A DNA stretch of 64,000 nt from Streptomyces sp. WMMB 322. Lineage in GTDB: Bacteria > Actinomycetota > Actinomycetes > Streptomycetales > Streptomycetaceae. The position numbers and the translations under genes are program-made. Shown in pieces: positions 36,522-45,849 of this stretch (position 1 is its first letter; the number at the start of each line of letters is the position of its first letter). Under the pieces are notes generated by a model. It was not told where the DNA came from, did not search any database, and saw only the letters and a list, made by a program, of their open reading frames with translations. The stretch is from assembly GCF_900090145.1 (NCBI RefSeq), contig NZ_FMHI01000005.1, positions 248,001 through 312,000 of the forward strand. Direction: 5' to 3'.

Positions 36522-37228
36522 CCAACGAGACACCAGGCACCGCAGAAGGCGCCGGCACGGGCACGTCCCGCCGGGTCCGCGTGGTCCTCGTCGACGACCA
36601 CCGCATGTTCCGTGCGGGCGTGCAGGCGGAGATCGGCCGCACGGACGAGACGGGCGTCGACGTCGTCGGGGAGGCCGGCGACGTGGAACAGGCGGTCTCC
36701 GTGATCGCAGCCACCCGCCCCGACGTCGTGCTGCTGGACGTCCATCTCCCCGGCGGAGGCGGCGTGGAGGTCCTGCGCCGGAGCGCCCCGATGATGGGCG
36801 CGGCCGAATCGCCCGTGCGGTTCCTCGCCCTGTCGGTGTCCGACGCGGCCGAGGACGTCATCGGCGTCATCCGCGGCGGTGCGCGCGGCTACGTCACCAA
36901 GACCATCACCGGCACCGACCTCGTAGACGCGATCTTCCGCGTCGCCGACGGTGACGCGGTCTTCTCACCGCGCCTGGCGGGTTTCGTCCTGGACGCCTTC
37001 GCCTCCACCGACGCCCCGCCCGTCGACGAGGACCTCGACCGGCTCACCCAGCGCGAACGCGAGGTGCTGCGTCTGATCGCGCGCGGCTACGCGTACAAGG
37101 AAGTGGCCAAGCAGCTCTTCATCTCCGTGAAGACGGTCGAGTCCCATGTCTCGGCGGTACTGCGGAAGTTGCAGCTGTCCAACCGTCACGAACTGACCCG
37201 CTGGGCGGCCGCGCGGCGCCTGGTCTGA
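36518..37228 (+). CDS. NarL/LuxR-type response regulator
   Basis: 236 residues. Receiver domain with acidic pocket DD26-27 and phospho-acceptor Asp74 (VVLLDVHLPGG), switch region LALSVSD, and Lys in YVTKTI. A LuxR-type helix-turn-helix closes the protein (LTQREREVLRLIARGYAYKE, KTVESHVSAVLRKLQL). GTG 36518 overlaps the kinase stop, so the two form a coupled two-component system. Probable binding site: the ATCAGGG/CCCTGAT palindrome upstream of the operon. Confidence 0.95.
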   Translation: MTNETPGTAEGAGTGTSRRVRVVLVDDHRMFRAGVQAEIGRTDETGVDVVGEAGDVEQAVSVIAATRPDVVLLDVHLPGGGGVEVLRRSAPMMGAAESPVRFLALSVSDAAEDVIGVIRGGARGYVTKTITGTDLVDAIFRVADGDAVFSPRLAGFVLDAFASTDAPPVDEDLDRLTQREREVLRLIARGYAYKEVAKQLFISVKTVESHVSAVLRKLQLSNRHELTRWAAARRLV

Positions 37229-37525
37229 GCCGCTCCGCCACCCGGCGCGGAACCGTACGGGTCCGCGCAGGGCAGGGCCGCGGACCGGCACCGCACGGCA
37301 TCCCGCGCCTGACCGGGCGTCGCGACGTACCTGATGTACCGCACACATGCTCCGGGTTCGGCTGCGGCCGGTCGTCACGATGGCGCAGGATGGTGGCGTG
37401 GCCCGCTCATTGCCGTGCAGAAGCGGCGGGCTCGTAACCGGCCGAGGCCGACCCCGGGGAAGTTCGGGCCATGAGGAGAGCTGGGGGTCTCGGCGGCTGC
37501 GGGCACGTGCGCAGAGGTGTTCGCC

Positions 37526-38428
37526 ATGACTCAGCCACCGCAGGACGATGACGTCGGTCCGCGGTACACGGGGCAGCGGCCTCCCCCGCCGCCGGTGCCG
37601 CGGCAGCCTCCGCCGCAGCAGATCCAGCCGCGCCAGCCGCCGCCGCAGCCGCCCACGGCCGGGTACGGGTACTGGGATTCGGCGACGCAGCAACTCCCGC
37701 CGGAGCCCCCGCCGCAGCCTCCGCTGCCGCCACAGCAGGCGTCGTGGCAGACGTCGTGGCAGACGCCGGCTCCACCGCCGGCGCCCCCGCCACCGCCGTA
37801 CGACTACGAGTACCTGTCCGACGGCTCGTACCAGCAGCCGCCGCCGGGCTACGGCTACCCGCCGACGGGACCGCGGTGGGCCGCCCACTCGACGCGGAAA
37901 CTCGTCGTCCTTCTCACGGGGACGGTCGTCGCGATGCTGCTCGTCGCCGGCGGCGTCTACTACATGGTGGTGGGCGAGCGCGGTGGAGGGGCCGGAGCGA
38001 GCGCGCCGAGCGGCGACGAACCCGAACCGGGACCTGCCGGCGAGCGGCCCGACGGCGGGCAGAAGGGCCCCGGCCAGGACGACGGCGCGGGACGCGGCGG
38101 ACAGGCCGCCGGGCAGAAGGCGTTCATCGGCACGTGGCAGTCGCGCGGCGGGGAGACGCTGACGGTGGGCCGGGAGGTCCGTTCCGGCAAGGCAGCCGGC
38201 AAGAACGCCGTTTCCTACAACCGCCTCGGCCGCCTGTCCACCTGCCCCGGTGTCGGCGAGCTGAACAAGTCCGGCGCGGCATTCCGGCTGGCCCTCAAGT
38301 GCGTCAACGGAAAGGTGAGGAGCGACCTCACGGGCAACGCGGGCCGCTCCGGCGCCAAGCTCACCGTCGAGTGGGAGGGCGGCACCAAGGACACCTTCGA
38401 GAGGCGGGGCGCGCGCAACGCGGGATGA
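37526..38428 (+). CDS. Proline-rich single-span membrane protein
   Basis: 300 residues. Residues 1-115 are Pro/Gln-rich (cytoplasmic, disordered), residues ~130-150 a single helix (LVVLLTGTVVAMLLVAGGVY), then a Gly/Asp linker and a ~95-residue extracytoplasmic domain beginning AFIGTWQSRGGETLTVGREV, with two Cys (STCPG, ALKCV) likely bonded. Similar tails occur on actinobacterial kinase-linked proteins. ATG 37526 has AGAGGTG upstream. Function unknown. Confidence 0.78.
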   Translation: MTQPPQDDDVGPRYTGQRPPPPPVPRQPPPQQIQPRQPPPQPPTAGYGYWDSATQQLPPEPPPQPPLPPQQASWQTSWQTPAPPPAPPPPPYDYEYLSDGSYQQPPPGYGYPPTGPRWAAHSTRKLVVLLTGTVVAMLLVAGGVYYMVVGERGGGAGASAPSGDEPEPGPAGERPDGGQKGPGQDDGAGRGGQAAGQKAFIGTWQSRGGETLTVGREVRSGKAAGKNAVSYNRLGRLSTCPGVGELNKSGAAFRLALKCVNGKVRSDLTGNAGRSGAKLTVEWEGGTKDTFERRGARNAG

Positions 38429-38754
38429 GACCGGCACGAGCCCGGGGACCGTGTCCGGTGCGGCCGCCGGCGACGCCCGCCCGCACGCACCGGCCGGTGC
38501 TCACCCCGCGGGAGGCGCACCGGCCCCGCCGGGCTGCCCCGGACGGCGCATCAAGCGGCCCGACGGCGAAGCCCGGCAGTCGGCGGCCCGGACGCGCGGC
38601 AGCGCGCGACGCCCGGCGGTCGGCGCGCGGTGGTCGGCGGCACGGACGGTCGACAGCGCCCGGCGGCGCGCGGCGCTCGGCGACCCGACGGTCGACAGCA
38701 CGCGGCAGCCCGGACGGTCGGCAGCCCGGACACTCGTTGCGCGGGCCGCCGCGG
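38429..38754. repeat. GC-rich degenerate repeat region at the 3' end of the sigma/LamG gene
   Basis: 326 bp without a gene. From about 38560 the sequence is built of variants of CGGACGGTCGACAGC and GGCGGTCGGC, in near-tandem order up to the stop codon at 38755. It lies between convergent genes. Confidence 0.6.
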
Positions 38755-40692
38755 TCAGGAGCGGCCCGCCAGGTCGCGCACCTGCTGTCCCGAGAGTGCC
38801 GAGCCGAAGGCCCGCACCTCGTCGACGGTGCCCCTCAGCCCTTGGAAGGGCACTCCGTCGAGCAGTCCCCTGCCGACCGTGAAGGCTCCGTCCGCCCGCC
38901 AGTCCCGCCCGTGCCTGACCGTGTCCTCGAGCCTGCCGTCGACGTACAGCCGGATCACGTTGCCCGGGTCGTCGTAGACGCCGGTCAGCCGGGTCCAACT
39001 GCCCACCTCCGGCGAGGAGTCGGACAGGGCCACGCTCTGCCCGGCCTCCGAGGAGTCGTCACCCCGGATCGCCATCGCCCAGCGGTCCTCGGCGGCGTCG
39101 TACCGCAGCGAGAACCCGCTCACGGCCCGGCCGTCCTGGCTGACGACGGTCTGGGAGCCGCCCTTGTCCTGCAGCTTCACGCGGACGGAGACGGAGAAGC
39201 TGGACGCGGTGTCGAGCACGCCGCCTTCCGAGCTGACGTCCTGCGACCCGTTGAACTGGAGGGCGCCGTTCAGCAGCGCGGGCAGCGGGTCGCCGAAGAG
39301 CGTCCCGAGGATGCCGTTGGCGGAGCTGTCCGCCGTCGTCGCCCCCTGCACCGTGTCGAAGAGCCATTCCAGTGCCGTGTCGACGGCCGGCACCCCTCTC
39401 GGCGGCTCGCTGCCGCTGCCGCCGGGACGTCCGCCGCCGTTCCCGCGGGGCGGGGCGGTCTCCGTGGCCGTGACGGTGGCGGTTGCGGTGGCCGTCGCCG
39501 TCGTCGGGGATGGCCGGGCCGGCTGGGCGGTGACCTGCGAACCGCCCCTGGCGGGCGGTGATTCGGCGCTCTGCGGCGAGCCGGGGCGGAAGGCCCCGGT
39601 GTAGGCGACGGCCACGACGAGCGAGCACGCGGCCACGAGTGCCGCGCTCTGCACCACGCGCCTGGTCCTGTGCCGTCTCCTCTCCTCGCCGGGGCGGGCG
39701 TCCGCGTCGTCAGCACCCGGGTCTCCTCCCAGGAGCCGGCCACCGGCTCGGCCGCCGGACCAGCGGAGCATCAACCCCCGCCATCCTCCCGCGTGTTGGT
39801 CCCCGTGGATGCGCTCCCCGTCGCCCGCGCCGCCCGCGGCTCCGGTCCTGGCGGCGGTGTCGTCCTGAGAGCCGTGTGCGGCGCGGGCGCCCGCCGACGA
39901 GGGCAGGCTGGAGGCGGCGTACTCCGGTCCGCCCCACGGAAGCAGCGCCTCCGCCAGCAGCGCCCCGCAGTGGACGTGCATCAGCCCGAGGTCGTCGACG
40001 GCCTGTGAGCAGTGTGCGCACCGCTCCAAATGCGGCAGGAGGTCCGCCGCGGTCTCGATCGACTTCTGGTCCGCGTAGGCGAGCACCGTCCGCTGGAGGC
40101 GACGGCACTCGTCCTCCCGCATCTCGTCCTGGTGCATGCGCACGTAGGCGTTGTAGAAGTCCCGCCGCGCACGCCTGCCGAGCACCGAGACCTCGTCGGT
40201 CCCGCCGCCGAGGAGCTGGTCGATCCTGGCCACGCCGTCGTACTCGACGGCGTAGTGCCACAGCACCGTCTGCGCGTGAGCGGGAAGCGATCCGAAGGCC
40301 CGCGCCGCCCTCGACGTGCGGGGGAAGTCGTCCGCCGAGGAGTCCCCGCGGCCCTCCGAGACGTAGCTCTGGATCCAGCTGACCAACTCTTCGTGCAGAT
40401 CCTCGCGTTTGGCCGTTCCGGCCCAGTCGGCCGTCGTACGCAGCACCGAGCACAGCGCGTGCGGACGCACGGCGCCGACACCCGGGTCCGCGCGTAACGC
40501 CGTCGTCGCGCGGCGCCACGCGTTGCCGGCCAGTTCCTCGGCCGCGGACGAACCGACGGTGCACACCGCCGCGAAGGCCTTCACGGCCTGGAAGTGGCGC
40601 CGCTGCAGTTCACGGAGCGCATCGGGGGACGACTCGCCCTCCTCCCGCACCAGCGAGAGGAGTTCAGCGTCTGACAGTTGCGCCCATTCCAT
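38755..40692 (-). CDS. Sigma-factor-like / zinc-finger-like / transmembrane / LamG fusion protein
   Basis: 645 residues. N-terminus ~1-200 resembles an ECF sigma factor (LSDAELLSLVREEGESSPDA; GSLPAHAQTVLWHYAVEYDG). Then an anti-sigma-like zinc finger (LPHLERCAHCSQAV), a disordered stretch, one helix (VVQSAALVAACSLVVAVAYT, near residue 345), Thr/Ala repeats, and a C-terminal concanavalin/LamG domain (ALQFNGSQDV ... GTVDEVRAFGSALSG). So a cytoplasmic transcription-factor-like head is joined to an extracellular sugar- or protein-binding domain. ATG 40692 is preferred; TTG 40704 adds four residues. Confidence 0.88.
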   Translation of the reverse strand: MEWAQLSDAELLSLVREEGESSPDALRELQRRHFQAVKAFAAVCTVGSSAAEELAGNAWRRATTALRADPGVGAVRPHALCSVLRTTADWAGTAKREDLHEELVSWIQSYVSEGRGDSSADDFPRTSRAARAFGSLPAHAQTVLWHYAVEYDGVARIDQLLGGGTDEVSVLGRRARRDFYNAYVRMHQDEMREDECRRLQRTVLAYADQKSIETAADLLPHLERCAHCSQAVDDLGLMHVHCGALLAEALLPWGGPEYAASSLPSSAGARAAHGSQDDTAARTGAAGGAGDGERIHGDQHAGGWRGLMLRWSGGRAGGRLLGGDPGADDADARPGEERRRHRTRRVVQSAALVAACSLVVAVAYTGAFRPGSPQSAESPPARGGSQVTAQPARPSPTTATATATATVTATETAPPRGNGGGRPGGSGSEPPRGVPAVDTALEWLFDTVQGATTADSSANGILGTLFGDPLPALLNGALQFNGSQDVSSEGGVLDTASSFSVSVRVKLQDKGGSQTVVSQDGRAVSGFSLRYDAAEDRWAMAIRGDDSSEAGQSVALSDSSPEVGSWTRLTGVYDDPGNVIRLYVDGRLEDTVRHGRDWRADGAFTVGRGLLDGVPFQGLRGTVDEVRAFGSALSGQQVRDLAGRS

Positions 40693-40911
40693 CCGTTCGT
40701 TCAATCCCCAGACTCGACGGCGTCCCGATGCCGAGACGGATGCTCAGAGTGCATGGCCGATAACAGTACGAGGATACGACGTACCGGCGGCCGAATCGGC
40801 TCCATCGAGAGGGGCCGGGGAAGATGCCCGAAAAGACTGCAGACATAACGGACTTACCGATCCAACCGAACAGGAGGGGACAAGTCGGTGACCGGCCTGC
40901 GGGCATCCGCG

Positions 40912-41225
40912 TCAGTCGTCGCTGCCGCCGCCCTTCTGGAAACCGTACGGACAGGGCAGCCGGCGCCGCGCGGCGCCGGTGAGCCGCTTCACCTGCGAGG
41001 ACTCCAACTCCCAGTCCACAACGGCGGGATGGGAGGCGAACTGCTCCATCGTGCGCGCACCGACGATCGACGCGGTCACACCGTCCTGCCGGAGCAGCCA
41101 GTTGACCGCCCCTGGGCCGGAGGACGCCCCGACTCCTCGGCGACAGCGAAGAGTTCGTCGAGTACGCGCCACGTCCGCAGGGCCTGCGCCCCTCCGCGGT
41201 CGGCGCGTTCCGGCGGGCCGGCGCG
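40912..41225 (-). pseudogene. Aldo/keto reductase remnant (5'-truncated, frameshifted)
   Basis: The C-terminal third of an aldo/keto reductase is recognisable in two frames. [20 protein letters not shown] (about 41165-41110) continues, after a shift of frame, as [20 protein letters not shown] and a tail ending CPYGFQKGG. Restoring one base in the C-run at 41109-41112 joins the frames exactly where the family has ...PAQVAxxWLL. The catalytic N-terminal two thirds are absent. Confidence 0.8.
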
Positions 41226-41322
41226 TAACCCCTCGCCTCCCCGGCGGCGCCGGATCTTTCGCTTCTGTGACGGTGCCGTACGGGGCGGGGCGTACCGGCC
41301 GCAGCGCACCTACCATCACGGC

Positions 41323-41958
41323 ATGTCCGTACCCCGTTGGAAGAACCTCACCCGCGACATCGTCCTCGTCGTGGCGGCGCCCCTCGTGCTGGCCGGGTTC
41401 GGGCTCACGCACCCGGCCGGGCTGCGGCCGCACAACGCCGTGATGTGGGCGGAGATGCACATCTGGCTGCTGCCCGTCTGGCCGCTGCTGGCGCTCGGCC
41501 TGGTCGTGCCCCTGTGGGGAAGGCCGCGCCCTGACGTGCCGGGCGTGGCCACCGTCGTCGCGTGGACCGGCGCCTTCGGCTACGCCTGCTTCTACACGGG
41601 ACTGGACGCCGTCGCCGGCATCGGGGCGGGCATCGCCGAGCAGCACGGCGGCGAACAGCGCCGCCGCGTCGTCAACCCGCTCTTCCACACCGGTGACGCG
41701 CTCGGTCAGGCCGGCGTGTGGTGCCTGACGGTCGCGGTGGTCGCGGCGTCGGTCGCGCTGTGCCTCAGGCACGGGGCACGCGTGCTGCCGGGCACAGCGG
41801 TGCTGCTGGTGTCCTGCTGGTCGTTCTTCGACAGCCACATCTTCAACCCGCGGGGGGTGGTGACGATGCTCGGCTTCGCGCTCGGCTTCGGCCTGCTCGT
41901 GTGGGCGGCGGCGCGGCCGGCGAAGGACGGTACGTCCCACGCACGGCCTGCGGCCTGA
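41323..41958 (+). CDS. Polytopic membrane protein
   Basis: 211 residues with helices near 12-30 (IVLVVAAPLVLAGFGLTH), 42-65, 72-95, 127-145 and 160-200. No family recognised; His residues (LTHPAGLRPH, EMHIWLLP, FDSHIF) cluster near helix ends. TACCAT seven bases before the ATG and absence of a ribosome site suggest a leaderless message. It lies just past the aldo/keto reductase remnant. Confidence 0.75.
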   Translation: MSVPRWKNLTRDIVLVVAAPLVLAGFGLTHPAGLRPHNAVMWAEMHIWLLPVWPLLALGLVVPLWGRPRPDVPGVATVVAWTGAFGYACFYTGLDAVAGIGAGIAEQHGGEQRRRVVNPLFHTGDALGQAGVWCLTVAVVAASVALCLRHGARVLPGTAVLLVSCWSFFDSHIFNPRGVVTMLGFALGFGLLVWAAARPAKDGTSHARPAA

Positions 41959-41967
41959 GCCGGGCGG

Positions 41968-42312
41968 CTATCGGACGCGGCCGCCGAAGAAGACCTGGGT
42001 CTCGGTGATGCGCCCGTCGCGGACCGTCGCGACCTCGACGTTGCGGTGCCGCTCGCCGGTCCTCAGCTCGTACTCGTAGAGGAGGAAGACGTCGTCGCCG
42101 CCGGCGGGCACGACCGCCAGGATCTCCTGCCACCGGAAGCGTTCCGCCGTGGGGAAGCAGCGCTCGAAGAACGCGTCCCTGTCGATGTGGTCGTCCTGCG
42201 GGCTGGTGAAGCGGTAGTCGTCGGCGATCAGCCGTTCCGCACGCTCGCGGTCCTGCGCGATGTAGCTCTCCATGCAGGCCCTTACGACCTCGGTCCCGGT
42301 GGCACCCGGCAC
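41968..42312 (-). CDS. SnoaL-like / NTF2-fold protein
   Basis: 114 residues, the size of a single NTF2-like cone fold. ACMESYIAQDRERAERLIAD starts the first helix, with FTSPQDDHIDRDAFFERCFP and a beta half ending EVATVRDGRITETQVFFGG. These are typical of SnoaL-like proteins, either enzymes on small polyketide-like substrates or binding proteins. GTG 42312 has GAGGGAGAG upstream. Confidence 0.85.
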   Translation of the reverse strand: MPGATGTEVVRACMESYIAQDRERAERLIADDYRFTSPQDDHIDRDAFFERCFPTAERFRWQEILAVVPAGGDDVFLLYEYELRTGERHRNVEVATVRDGRITETQVFFGGRVR

Positions 42313-42460
42313 AGCAGCTCTCCCTCGGTACGTGATGTCCTTGCGGCGGTGCAGACCGCCGCCGGGGCCGGGACTCATCGGAGTGGAGCGGCAGCCGGTG
42401 CCGGTCCCGCCTCCCGAAAACCGGGACGCGCTGCCGTCCGGGCCGTGAAAAGCTTGCCCC

Positions 42461-42988
42461 ATGACCAGGACGACCCCGGACGGACGCCCCGTCCCCGCAG
42501 CGCACGCCGGCGAACGCGCCATGCTGGAGGGCTGGTTGGACTTCCACCGCGCCACCCTGACCCTCAAGTGCGCGGATCTCGACGACAGTCAGGTCCGTGA
42601 GCAGCCGGTGAAGCCGTCCTCGATGACGCTGCTCGGACTGGTGCAGCACATGGCGGAGGTCGAACGCAACTGGTTCCAGCGGGTCTTCGCCGGTCAGGAC
42701 GTCCCGAGGCTGTATCAGGAGGGAGAGGACGGGTTCACGCTCGTTCCCGGACGCGGCATGGACGAGGCGATGGCCGTCTGGCAGCGCGAGGTCGGGCGGG
42801 GCCGCGAACTGACGGCCGACGCCTCCCTCGACGACTCGGGCGGCCTTCCCGAAGAGGCAGCGGCCATCATGGGCGAAGACAGCGTGTCCCTGCGCTGGAT
42901 CCTGGTCCATATGATCGAGGAGTACGCGCGGCACAACGGGCACGCCGACCTGCTCCGCGAGCGCATCGACGGCACTGTCGGCAGCTGA
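42461..42988 (+). CDS. DinB/DUF664 family protein (putative metal-dependent thiol transferase)
   Basis: 175 residues, four-helix bundle. Metal-binding His residues expected for DinB are visible: [10 protein letters not shown] (first site) and [12 protein letters not shown] (last two). In actinobacteria this family includes mycothiol- or bacillithiol-dependent S-transferases; the substrate here is unknown. No obvious ribosome site before the ATG. A GC hairpin candidate (GCCGCCGCG/CGCGGCGGC) lies right after the stop. Confidence 0.85.
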   Translation: MTRTTPDGRPVPAAHAGERAMLEGWLDFHRATLTLKCADLDDSQVREQPVKPSSMTLLGLVQHMAEVERNWFQRVFAGQDVPRLYQEGEDGFTLVPGRGMDEAMAVWQREVGRGRELTADASLDDSGGLPEEAAAIMGEDSVSLRWILVHMIEEYARHNGHADLLRERIDGTVGS

Positions 42989-43148
42989 GCCGCCGCGAGG
43001 ATTCCGAGCAGCACCACTGCCGCGGCGGCGGCCCCGACGATCCGCTTCCGACGGTCCGGGCGGCGAGGCCCCCGATATCGGTCACCGGGAAACCTACCGC
43101 CGCGGACGCCGGACCTCCGAGATCGTCGGGCCCGGCCCGGGCGGCCGT

Positions 43149-43763
43149 CTACAGGTGGTCGATCCCGGTGAGGTCGATGTCGACCTGGAAGGGCACCGAG
43201 AGCTTCAGCTGATCATGGTGGATGCCCGTGACGGCGTACACCATCGTCGTCGGGTCCAGCTCGTAGACATAGACCACCGGACGGTCCTCGTCACCGGACA
43301 TCTCCACGCGCCAGAAGTGCGGGATGCCCGCCCGGGCGTACTTGTGCGGCTTGGTGTCGCGGTCCCGCTCCTGGGAGTCCGGCGAGACGACCTCGACCGC
43401 CAGCACGACGTCCTCCGCCTCGTAGCGGGTCTGGCGCCCGTCCTTGTCCGCTTCGGCACGGACCACGCAGATGTCCGGTTCCGGGACGGTGCCGGGGCTG
43501 AGGACCACCGCCATCTCCCGGCGCACACGCAAGGTCTCGGGAACCGTGGCGCGCATCCCGCTTTCCAGCAAGTACATCGCCAGCGAATGGAACTTCCGCT
43601 GTGGGCTCACGAAGACCAGGCTCCCGTCGATCAGCTCAGTGTGCGGCGGGAGGTCGGGCAGATTGAACAGGTCGTCCACGGTGTAGCCCTGCCGCGGCGG
43701 CACGGGCCACCGCGATTCCGCGGCCGGGGAATCGCCGGCGGTGGGCACGGGCTCGGCGGTCAT
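43149..43763 (-). CDS. Uma2 family (DUF820) putative PD-(D/E)xK nuclease
   Basis: 204 residues. The nuclease core is PEPDICVV (Asp), then VLAVEVVSPDSQERDRDTKP with the E-x-V / K pair, and HKYARAGIPHFWRVE, the usual Uma2 signature. The family is abundant in Streptomyces; physiological role unknown. ATG 43763 follows GGGAGG. Lies downstream of guaA on the same strand, 138 bp away. Confidence 0.9.
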   Translation of the reverse strand: MTAEPVPTAGDSPAAESRWPVPPRQGYTVDDLFNLPDLPPHTELIDGSLVFVSPQRKFHSLAMYLLESGMRATVPETLRVRREMAVVLSPGTVPEPDICVVRAEADKDGRQTRYEAEDVVLAVEVVSPDSQERDRDTKPHKYARAGIPHFWRVEMSGDEDRPVVYVYELDPTTMVYAVTGIHHDQLKLSVPFQVDIDLTGIDHL

Positions 43764-43901
43764 GGTTCCTCCCATGGACGGGATTCTTGGCCCTGTGCCC
43801 ACCGTAGCGGGCCGGAAAGCCCTCTGGTCACTCAGAGGCATGAAGCACAACGCCGCGTTGACGGGTGGCGCGCCCGGGGCGCTCTCCCCGTCCGCCCCCG
43901 C

Positions 43902-45527
43902 TCACTCCCACTCGATCGTGCCCGGGGGCTTGCTCGTGATGTCGAGCGCGACGCGGTTGACGCCGGAGACCTCGTTCGTGATGCGGGTGGAGACGCGGGC
44001 CAGCACGTCGTACGGCAGCCGCGACCAGTCCGCGGTCATCGCGTCCTCGGACGAGACCGGGCGCAGCACCACGGGGTGCCCGTACGTGCGCCCGTCTCCC
44101 TGCACCCCGACGGAGCGGATGTCGGCCAGCAGCACGACCGGGCACTGCCAGATCTCGCGGTCCAGGCCGGCGGCGGTCAGCTCCTCGCGGGCGATGGCGT
44201 CGGCCTCGCGCAGCACGTCCAGGCGCTCGCGGGTGACCTCGCCGATGATGCGGATTCCGAGGCCGGGCCCGGGGAACGGCTGCCGCTGGACGATCTCCTC
44301 CGGCAGGCCCAGCTCCTGGCCGACCATGCGGACCTCGTCCTTGAACAGCTTCCGCAGCGGCTCGACCAGTTCGAACTCCAGGTCCTCCGGCAGTCCGCCC
44401 ACGTTGTGGTGGGACTTGATGTTGGCCGCGCCGGTGCCGCCGCCGGACTCGACGACGTCGGGGTAGAGGGTGCCCTGCACGAGGAAGGCGACGTCCTCGC
44501 CTGCGGCACCCGCCTCGGCGACGAGCTCTGCCTGCGCCTGCTCGAAGACCCGGATGAACTCACGTCCGATGATCTTCCGCTTCTGTTCCGGGTCGGAGGC
44601 TCCGGCCAGCGCCGCGATGAAGCGGTCGGCGGCGTCGACGACCTTCAGCTGCACGCCAGTGGCGGCGACGAAGTCCTTCTCCACCTGCTCCGTCTCGCCC
44701 TTGCGCATCAGCCCGTGGTCGACGTACACGCAGGTCAGCTGCGTACCGACGGCCTTGTGGACGAGGGCGGCGGCCACGGCGGAGTCCACGCCGCCGGACA
44801 GCCCGCAGATGGCGCGCTTGCTGCCGATCTGCTCGCGGATCGCCGCGACCTGCTCGTCGACGATGCTCGCGGTCGTCCAGGTCGGGGAGAGACCGGCGCC
44901 GCGGTAGAGGAAGTGCTCCAGCACCTGCTGGCCGTGCGTGGAGTGCATGACCTCGGGGTGGTACTGGACGCCGTACAGCCCGCGCTCGTCGTTCTCGAAC
45001 GCGGCGACCGGGACCATGTCCGTCGACGCGGTGACCGTGAAGCCCTCGGGGGCCGCGGAGCAGGCGTCGCCGTGCGACATCCACACCTGCTGGTGCGAGG
45101 GGGTGCCCTCGAAGAGCGTGGAGACGCTCTTCGAGACCGACAGGTCCGTGCGCCCGTACTCCCGGCTGCCGGTGTTGTCGACGGTGCCGCCGAGGGACTG
45201 GGCCATCAGCTGGAAGCCGTAGCACAGACCGAGGACGGGGACGCCGGCGTCGAAGAGCGAGCTGTCGAGCGAGGGTGCGTCCTCGGCGTACACGGACGAG
45301 GGGCCGCCGGAGAGAATGACCGCCTTCGGGTTCCTGGCCAGGATCTCCTCCACGGGCATGGTGGAGGGCACGACCTCGCTGTAGATCCGCGCCTCACGTA
45401 CGCGGCGCGCGATGAGCTGCGCGTACTGGGCGCCGAAATCGACCACGAGGACGGTCTCCGGGGCGTCCGGAGAAGCGGAGGCGGATTCCGGGGAGCCTGA
45501 GCCCCGGGGGGCGGGCGCTGATGCCAC
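43902..45527 (-). CDS. guaA: GMP synthase (glutamine-hydrolysing)
   Basis: 541 residues, cytosolic. Converts XMP to GMP using ATP and glutamine. The N-terminal amidotransferase triad is Cys102 (GLCYGFQL), His190 and Glu192 (GVQYHPEV). The synthetase P-loop SGGVDS is at 244-249. The C-terminal dimerisation domain ends [12 protein letters not shown]. The GTG at 45527 adds a short Pro/Ser-rich tail before [17 protein letters not shown] good -10 (TAGAAT) lies upstream at 45646-45641. Works downstream of guaB in this window. Confidence 0.97.
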   Translation of the reverse strand: MASAPAPRGSGSPESASASPDAPETVLVVDFGAQYAQLIARRVREARIYSEVVPSTMPVEEILARNPKAVILSGGPSSVYAEDAPSLDSSLFDAGVPVLGLCYGFQLMAQSLGGTVDNTGSREYGRTDLSVSKSVSTLFEGTPSHQQVWMSHGDACSAAPEGFTVTASTDMVPVAAFENDERGLYGVQYHPEVMHSTHGQQVLEHFLYRGAGLSPTWTTASIVDEQVAAIREQIGSKRAICGLSGGVDSAVAAALVHKAVGTQLTCVYVDHGLMRKGETEQVEKDFVAATGVQLKVVDAADRFIAALAGASDPEQKRKIIGREFIRVFEQAQAELVAEAGAAGEDVAFLVQGTLYPDVVESGGGTGAANIKSHHNVGGLPEDLEFELVEPLRKLFKDEVRMVGQELGLPEEIVQRQPFPGPGLGIRIIGEVTRERLDVLREADAIAREELTAAGLDREIWQCPVVLLADIRSVGVQGDGRTYGHPVVLRPVSSEDAMTADWSRLPYDVLARVSTRITNEVSGVNRVALDITSKPPGTIEWE

Positions 45528-45640
45528 GGAGCGGCTGCCTTTCGGCCTTTACGGCGGTGGTACGGGAGCGTGGGACGGCGTGGACGGCGCTTGTGCACGC
45601 CGTGCCGGAGCGCGGAGCACGTGCTCGCTTCGTACGGCCG

Positions 45641-45646
45641 ATTCTA
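45641..45646 (-). promoter_or_regulatory. -10 element of the guaA promoter
   Basis: TAGAAT on the minus strand, about 115 bp before the guaA start. The -35 is not recognisable; probable leader of ~108 nt. Confidence 0.5.
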
Positions 45647-45694
45647 ACGGGAGGCGCCCGTGGGGCCGCTCGGCCTCCACAGCGGCCTCGTGCA

Positions 45695-45700
45695 TACTGT
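45695..45700 (+). promoter_or_regulatory. -10 element before the 26-codon leader ORF
   Basis: TACTGT five bases before the ATG at 45706. This predicts a leaderless transcript starting at the small ORF. Confidence 0.4.
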
Positions 45701-45705
45701 CGGGC

Positions 45706-45786
45706 ATGTTCGAGCTGCCCGTCACCACCAGCTTCTGGTTCGGCCACGGAACCGGCCCTCACGGCCGCCGTGGTCGAGCTGCTTGA
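45706..45786 (+). CDS. Putative attenuation leader peptide with Phe-Trp-Phe
   Basis: 26 codons: MFELPVTTSFWFGHGTGP then a His/Gly/Arg end. Aromatic codons F10-W11-F12 (45733-45741) resemble the control codons of amino-acid leader peptides, and the M-F start with W/F centre recalls Streptomyces trp leader peptides. It is followed by a strong terminator (45810-45839) and, after an inserted repeat element, a chorismate mutase gene. No ribosome site; probably leaderless. Peptide production is inference. Confidence 0.5.
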   Translation: MFELPVTTSFWFGHGTGPHGRRGRAA

Positions 45787-45809
45787 TCCACCGACGAGCG
45801 ACTCACCGG

Positions 45810-45839
45810 GCGCCCCGGGCCGGCAAAGGCCCGGGGCGC
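45810..45839 (+). terminator. Attenuator-like terminator
   Basis: Perfect 12-bp stem GCGCCCCGGGCC / GGCCCGGGGCGC with GGCAAA loop, then TCTTGG. The 5' arm overlaps GGGCCGG (45817-45823), which can instead pair with CCGGCCC (45752-45758) inside the leader ORF. Confidence 0.65.
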
Positions 45840-45849
45840 TCTTGGTTCA

